Below are positions 45,601-51,600 of a DNA stretch of 64,000 nucleotides, piece after piece. The stretch's first letter is position 1; every line of letters begins with the position of its first letter. A model generated the notes under the pieces. That model was not told the DNA's origin, searched no databases, and saw only the letters and a list, made by a program, of their open reading frames with translations. Made by a program: the position numbers and the translations under genes. This DNA comes from Pseudeuparius sepicola (Eukaryota > Arthropoda > Insecta > Coleoptera > Anthribidae), in assembly GCA_963920635.1 (NCBI GenBank), contig OY987299.1:23638901-23702900 (forward strand), in the 5' to 3' direction.

Positions 45601-48600
45601 AAAGAATAAAATAATCTTTTCTTTTAAAACTTTTACTATCAACTTATAACGTCATTCCACAATTTATATGATATAAAAGCTTGTCGCGAGATTTAAGTAG
45701 TGGTATTTACTTAGTTTGAAAACTTAAATCTCGCGACAAGCTTTTATATCATATAAATTGTGGAATGACGTTATAAGTTGATAGTAAAAGTTTTAAAAGA
45801 AAAGATTATTTTATTCTTTTTAGCGCATTTAAATAAAAGCTTTTTTTAAAAATATTTTTTTACTTTTAATTTATTTTGTAATTTTTAGTTTGGCCAGGTG
45901 TCTGAGTCTATTCATCTCAGTTAACGCATCATTGTTGCAAGGTCGTTTGCCGGTTAGTTTAGAACAGTCTAGCTCTTCAATGAGGAGACCTTCTAATGAC
46001 CATCTTGGGTGTTCCGCCATGTTGGATTTAGAATGACGTCACACATATAATCATGCATTGTCATCCAAATTAAACGTGTGTACAAAATTTCAGCTCGATC
46101 GGTTGAAATTTAACTAGTCCGCCATCTTGAGTGTTCCGCCATGTTGGATTTAGAATGACTTCACACATATAATCATGCATTGTCATCCAAATTAAACGTG
46201 TGTACAAAATTTCAGCTCGATCGGTTGAAATTTAACTAGTCCGCCATCTTGAGTGTTCCGCCATGTTGGATTTAGAATGACGTCACACATATAATCATGC
46301 ATTGTCATCCAAATTAAACGTGTGTACAAAATTTCAGCTCGATCGGTTGAAATTTAACTAGTCCGCCATCTTGGGTGATCCGCCATGTTGGATTTAGAAT
46401 GACGTCACACATATAATCATGCATTGTCATCCAAATTAAACGTGTGTACAAAATTTCAGCTCGATCGGTTGAAGATATCTGCTTCAAAATTGAGTTGCAA
46501 GATTCCACCCGAACAAATTACATACATACATACATACATACATTGCAAGTTAAATAAAAGCTTTTAAAATGGCGAGGATCTGACCAAAAACAACTTCGGG
46601 GGTGGGAAGGGGTCGTTTTTTCCCGCAGTTTTTTTTTCTGAGACTTTTTGAACGCCCTACTGGAGGTATGAAGTTATTTCGCTAAAGGGATGCAGGGAGT
46701 AGTTTTTGGCAGACAATTTTCTCCAATCGCGGATTGGCGCATCTGGAATAAATCTAATAATTTCAAATTGTGGCTGCCGTATTATTAATACTCGTATACC
46801 CGATATTCCTTCTATCACAGACCTATATAGCTTCTATCCACATGTTCTTGCACTGACAACGTTGCATCTTCCCTTATTTGGATCCCCCGAACCTATTTTT
46901 TTTATCCTTAAAAGTATAGCCACAATCGAAGATGGACACGCTGTATGCAGTTATTTTTATATTCCTTTACATATTTTCGTTCAAATTTAAAGTTGCTTTG
47001 TTATATTTTTTCTTTGCAATGATTTGTAGCTCATCACAGTTTTTTTCCACAATGTAGACAGGAAGGTGATTTCATTATACTCTGCTCTTTCTCAATATGG
47101 CGAACTATTTGGTACTTCACATAAATTTCAAAAGGCGGAACTATGTTGCTGATAGAATGGCCTCAAGTGAGGCTGCAACGAGCGATAAGATATTTTGCAA
47201 AGTCGAAAACAAAGGATCAGGGACCCCTGTCACGCTGTTGGTTGTTCAATCTTCTTAAACAAAATAAACTTTCCCTGGCAGAGTAAAACTACATTCATAC
47301 TGTGCTGAAAGAAACCCGATTTATAGGAGAAAAGTTATGAAATATATAATTCTGCATAAAAAAAGGTCTGTTTCAGCAGAACTTCAAACCATTTGAAATC
47401 ACTTTGAAACTAACAAGAGCATGCGTGGTTTCATTTTTAGACCTTCAAAATGAAACTGCACATGCTCCTGATAGTTTAAAACTGGTTTGAAATTCTGCCA
47501 AAACAAACCTACATACAGTGTGGATACAAATTGTGGAATATTGCTTATTATTTCTTAAAATATTCCTCATATCAAAAACATGTTTTAATAAAAATGTTAG
47601 GGGTAATTATTTCCCGTTTAGTAATAATAATACATAATAATAATAATAATTTCCCCTAACACTTTTATTAAAACATGTTTTTGATATGAGGAATATTTTA
47701 AGATATTCCACAATTTTTTTAATATACACTGTATATTAATGTCATAGATGTCGGCAGATATATAGGCTTATGCATTGTTCCTATACCTATGTCCTATGCA
47801 TCTTATGTGCTCAAATTTAGCAAACATTAACACTGACTTTTTGAAGCGAAAATAAAAACATACCTAATAGAGTGGTTTGAACTACAACACACATACCTAA
47901 TTTCTAATGCTCTCCTGAGTAGTGTCTCTGCCTCTTTAAACTCCATATTTTCCCTAAGAATATTAGCTAAATTATTCATAGCCTGTTCATAGTTTGGATT
48001 TAGTTCTATTGCTTTCCTATATTCTGTTTGAGCTAGTTCCTTATTATTCTTGTCTGCCGCTATTTTAGCTACGTTGTAATGAACTTTTGCGTTGTTCGGG
48101 CAGACTTCTAAAGCAGACTTGAACAGTTTCTCCTCTGTTAACCATTCAAAATTTCTTTGTATTGTCCTGAGCATAAATATCACACATAGTGTGTAAAACA
48201 GCCATGACGATATCTAAAAAAGAAAAAAAACTATAATCTTCAACAATAATGTTCTTTCAATATCTTACCTTTTTATTATGTACATATCTCTCCAATTTTT
48301 TAAAACCAAGTACAACAAGGAAACAAAACCCAGCACTTGGTAAGAGCAAATTTCTCTCAGCTATAACAAAGCCTACTTTCAGTAACCAGTTGGATGAAGG
48401 TAAAAATGGTAGAGTCAATAAACCTATGCCCATAATTCGAGCATCACTAAAAAAATTAAAAAATGTATAATACAACTAATTTTCTATGAAATAAATATAC
48501 TATGAATGATTGTGAAATTTAACAGACAGGAGTACCGGGTAATACATCATTAATTTATTAGTGTCAATATTGCTATTTATTTATTTATTTATTTCGGCAT

Positions 48601-51600
48601 TTTTAGTTGTGCCATATGATACTTATGTTATTTTCAAAAAGTGATTCAGAAGTTACAATTAGATGTCAAGTTATGTGTCCATCATGTCTATAGCTTCTCT
48701 TACATTCGTTTTCTTACTTCCATTCAAAAGTTTGATGTTTTATTACCCGATTCTTCTTGATCCAGTCTTTAATACACTTTTCCTGTATGATTGTGTAGCC
48801 TGATGTCATTATAGTATGAGAAACAAATCAATACTTACAATGTACCGTTCTTTAAAAGGAGTTTCAAAAGAACAACTGTTGAGCAAATAATAACTGACCA
48901 GAACAATAACACAAAAATTATTCTAACATCCATCACAGTTTCTATTAAAGGAATGCAGCCCATCGACCAGTCAAAACACAGCCATTGAGGCCAAATTAAA
49001 ATGAGACAGTTTAAGAAGTAGATGTAGTTGTACGTAAAAATCTGAAGTAAAATGATTTTTTTACAATTTCAAAAATATCCTAAAAATGTTGGCATATTCT
49101 TACCCTTGTAAAGAGTCTATTCGAATATGCTGCTGGGTTATCTATACCCGTAAAGGTCGGCCCTTCAAAGTTCATCACTTTAAATCTATAGTACATGATC
49201 ACCAACCCTCCAGCAACAACTATACCATATTTAATGAGTGTGTTGTACGTGAAAATATCAACCCAATCCTTTTTCCTTCTCTGTTTAAAAATGTCATACA
49301 ATATACACATACCCTGTAAAATGAAACTGTTTTACAAGGAAAACAGATTAATAATAAACTTACTAAAACGGTTATGGCAGTCTCCTTACATAAAACGGCA
49401 CAACACGTCAATACAAACATACAACTATAGCAGTGAATAAATGACTTTTTCATTAAATTATCGTAAAATATTATCACAAGTAAAAATAAAATAGAACTTA
49501 GTATATCGGCTCGACCAACAAGGCCTGCGACAGGTTCACTATGTACAGGGTGTACTGTAAATAAAAGTGTGGACAGAAAAGCAACGTCGCTAACATTATT
49601 GTCATACTGCTTTCTTCGCACGAATATAAAAGATTCAAAAACAGGAATGGTTAGAATACACAAAATGCCATATAAAATCACATTGGTTGCGTGGAACTGG
49701 AATGCGTCGAGTTTGTTCTTGGAATAAATTACGTTTAACCTGCAAAATTACATGATGGTATGTAACAAAGATAATTTAAGCCTATTCTAAAGATAATAAT
49801 TATTCTAATGTATTTGATGTACGAAAAATATTTTGTGTACTACCTGCACGCAATGTTGGCTATTCTGTCATAGCTCATTTTTACAATGGTTGGCTTTGCC
49901 AGATAAACGCGTAATTTGACATTACATTACACACTGGTGGAATTTGAAGCTATTGTACACTGTTGTGTAAAGTAATGTCAAGAAATGTTGGCATGAGCAT
50001 TTTTTAAATTTCAATTATGTTCAACTATCCAAGGTCGTGCACAAAGTAATAGCACAGAATAGCCAGGCTATTCTGTGGTAATAGTGTACAACTCGTTAAG
50101 CAATGCATATTGTATGCTCGTGCACTCGAAGGCACTCGGCTTCACCTCGTGCCACTACTTGTGCACTCGAATACAATTTGCCTCATTGCTTAACCTTGTT
50201 GCACAATATACTATAAAGTAAAAAATAAACCTCAATGGTATTTTCAAAAGAAAATGAATTGGGAAAGTGATTTTTCCAAATGTTTTTTCTTTCTGATCCC
50301 TGTATAAAAAAAAATACTAAACTTGCGGAAAAGTCTGCCTTGTTTTTTTTTACTATGGAAACAAGATTGCATTCTTGATAATAATGTCATAATTTTGTAA
50401 TCTAGTATCTGTTAGAAAGTTCACTAAAAAGTAATAAAAAATATGGCACTACCAGAATGTTCTTCACATGTCTCAAGTTTCCATCTAGTGGGCTAAACCT
50501 GCAAAGCAATGTAATGTAATGGAAATTTCTATCAATTTTGTTTAAGTAAAACCACAGAAAATCTGGCCTAATAGAAAATAATATTAGGAAGTTTTTCATA
50601 AGTAATTCAAAATTATAGCTATATTTTTTAAAAATACTTTGATTTTTTAAGCCTTCCTGTTTAGGAAAGGCAAAAATTATAAAAAGTAATTCAAAAATGT
50701 AGATTACCTCAAATCACCTTATTATCCTTTTCTTAGCTTGAAATCTAATTAAAAACAAAGTAGGATGATTTAAGTAAAAACAAAGTAGGATGACTGTGCA
50801 GATCAAAGTTTTTTCTTTCATGTCAGGACATGCCCCAACAAAGATTGCTATATCTTTGACGTTGGTGTAGTTCAATGCTGGCAGGGGCATGATACACTTA
50901 CCCACGGTATGTCACTAACTAATCCGAAAACAAGGCAACTCTGCGCATCTACGTCAGTTGCGAATCACGAATTCTAAATAATGCAGCGGCTGCGGTTGTG
51001 TTTTACGATTTTTTATAGTTTACAGTTTAATGTGTCAAGAAAAAAAGTGTAAACAATTGACTGATCGTCAGTCCAGCTCGACAGTGCTTTGAAATAGGCC
51101 AAAAATGCAGTCAGCGTATGTGCAGTCAGCGTATCAAATTAAATTTGTTTTTATCAACAGAATATTCATTCATTTATCTAAAGTCTATCCAAGATACAGT
51201 GGCAGTGGATCAAAACATTGGCCACCACGTGACCTATTCTCTTATTGGTCTGGCCATCATAAAATGTCAAGTGTTTACGCGGCGAGCAGAATGCAGGGCC
51301 GGCTCCCTCAGTCGAGTTTTCTGCATATTTTAGATCGGATCACGAGCAGTATATTCTGTAAATTTATTTTGCTACTTAATTTAAGGGAATTTATAAAGAT
51401 CCACTAAAGGCAGAAACACACATTTTAGAACTTCTAAAAGAATTAGTTGAGAATTACATGCCACTTGGAATCTCATATTATTCCGACCCTGGTAATCGAT
51501 CGCAAGGCGGTCATGTGACTTTGTTTATATCTACTGCCGCTGTATCTTGGATAGACTATAGTAATAAATTCTACATATTTTTAACAGCATTTAATTAAAA

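Larger units (their letters stand above)
29728..46945. mobile_element. 17.2-kb foldback-like composite with satellite arms and nested gypsy
   Basis: The outer ends match in inverted orientation: TACAGCGTGTCCATTTACTA (29728) and GGACACGCTGTA ending at 46945, with about 95 bp of homology including TTGTGGCTATACTTTT and GGGGGATCCAAATAAGGGAA. Inside lie 240-bp satellite arrays, forward on the left and reverse on the right. The 11.15-kb gypsy is inserted in the reverse part. That this is one foldback unit is inference; the left arm is interrupted by unrelated sequence between 29823 and 30890. Confidence 0.5.
46946..47896. other. Intron DNA with two MITEs
   Basis: No gene. Holds the elements at 47364-47510 and 47514-47733; the rest is unique-looking AT-rich intron sequence before TMTC4 exon 6. 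Confidence 0.5.

Noticed and set aside
51105..51407. 100-codon + strand frame
   Set aside because: It lies across the inner arm of a nested inverted-repeat element, with no recognisable motif.
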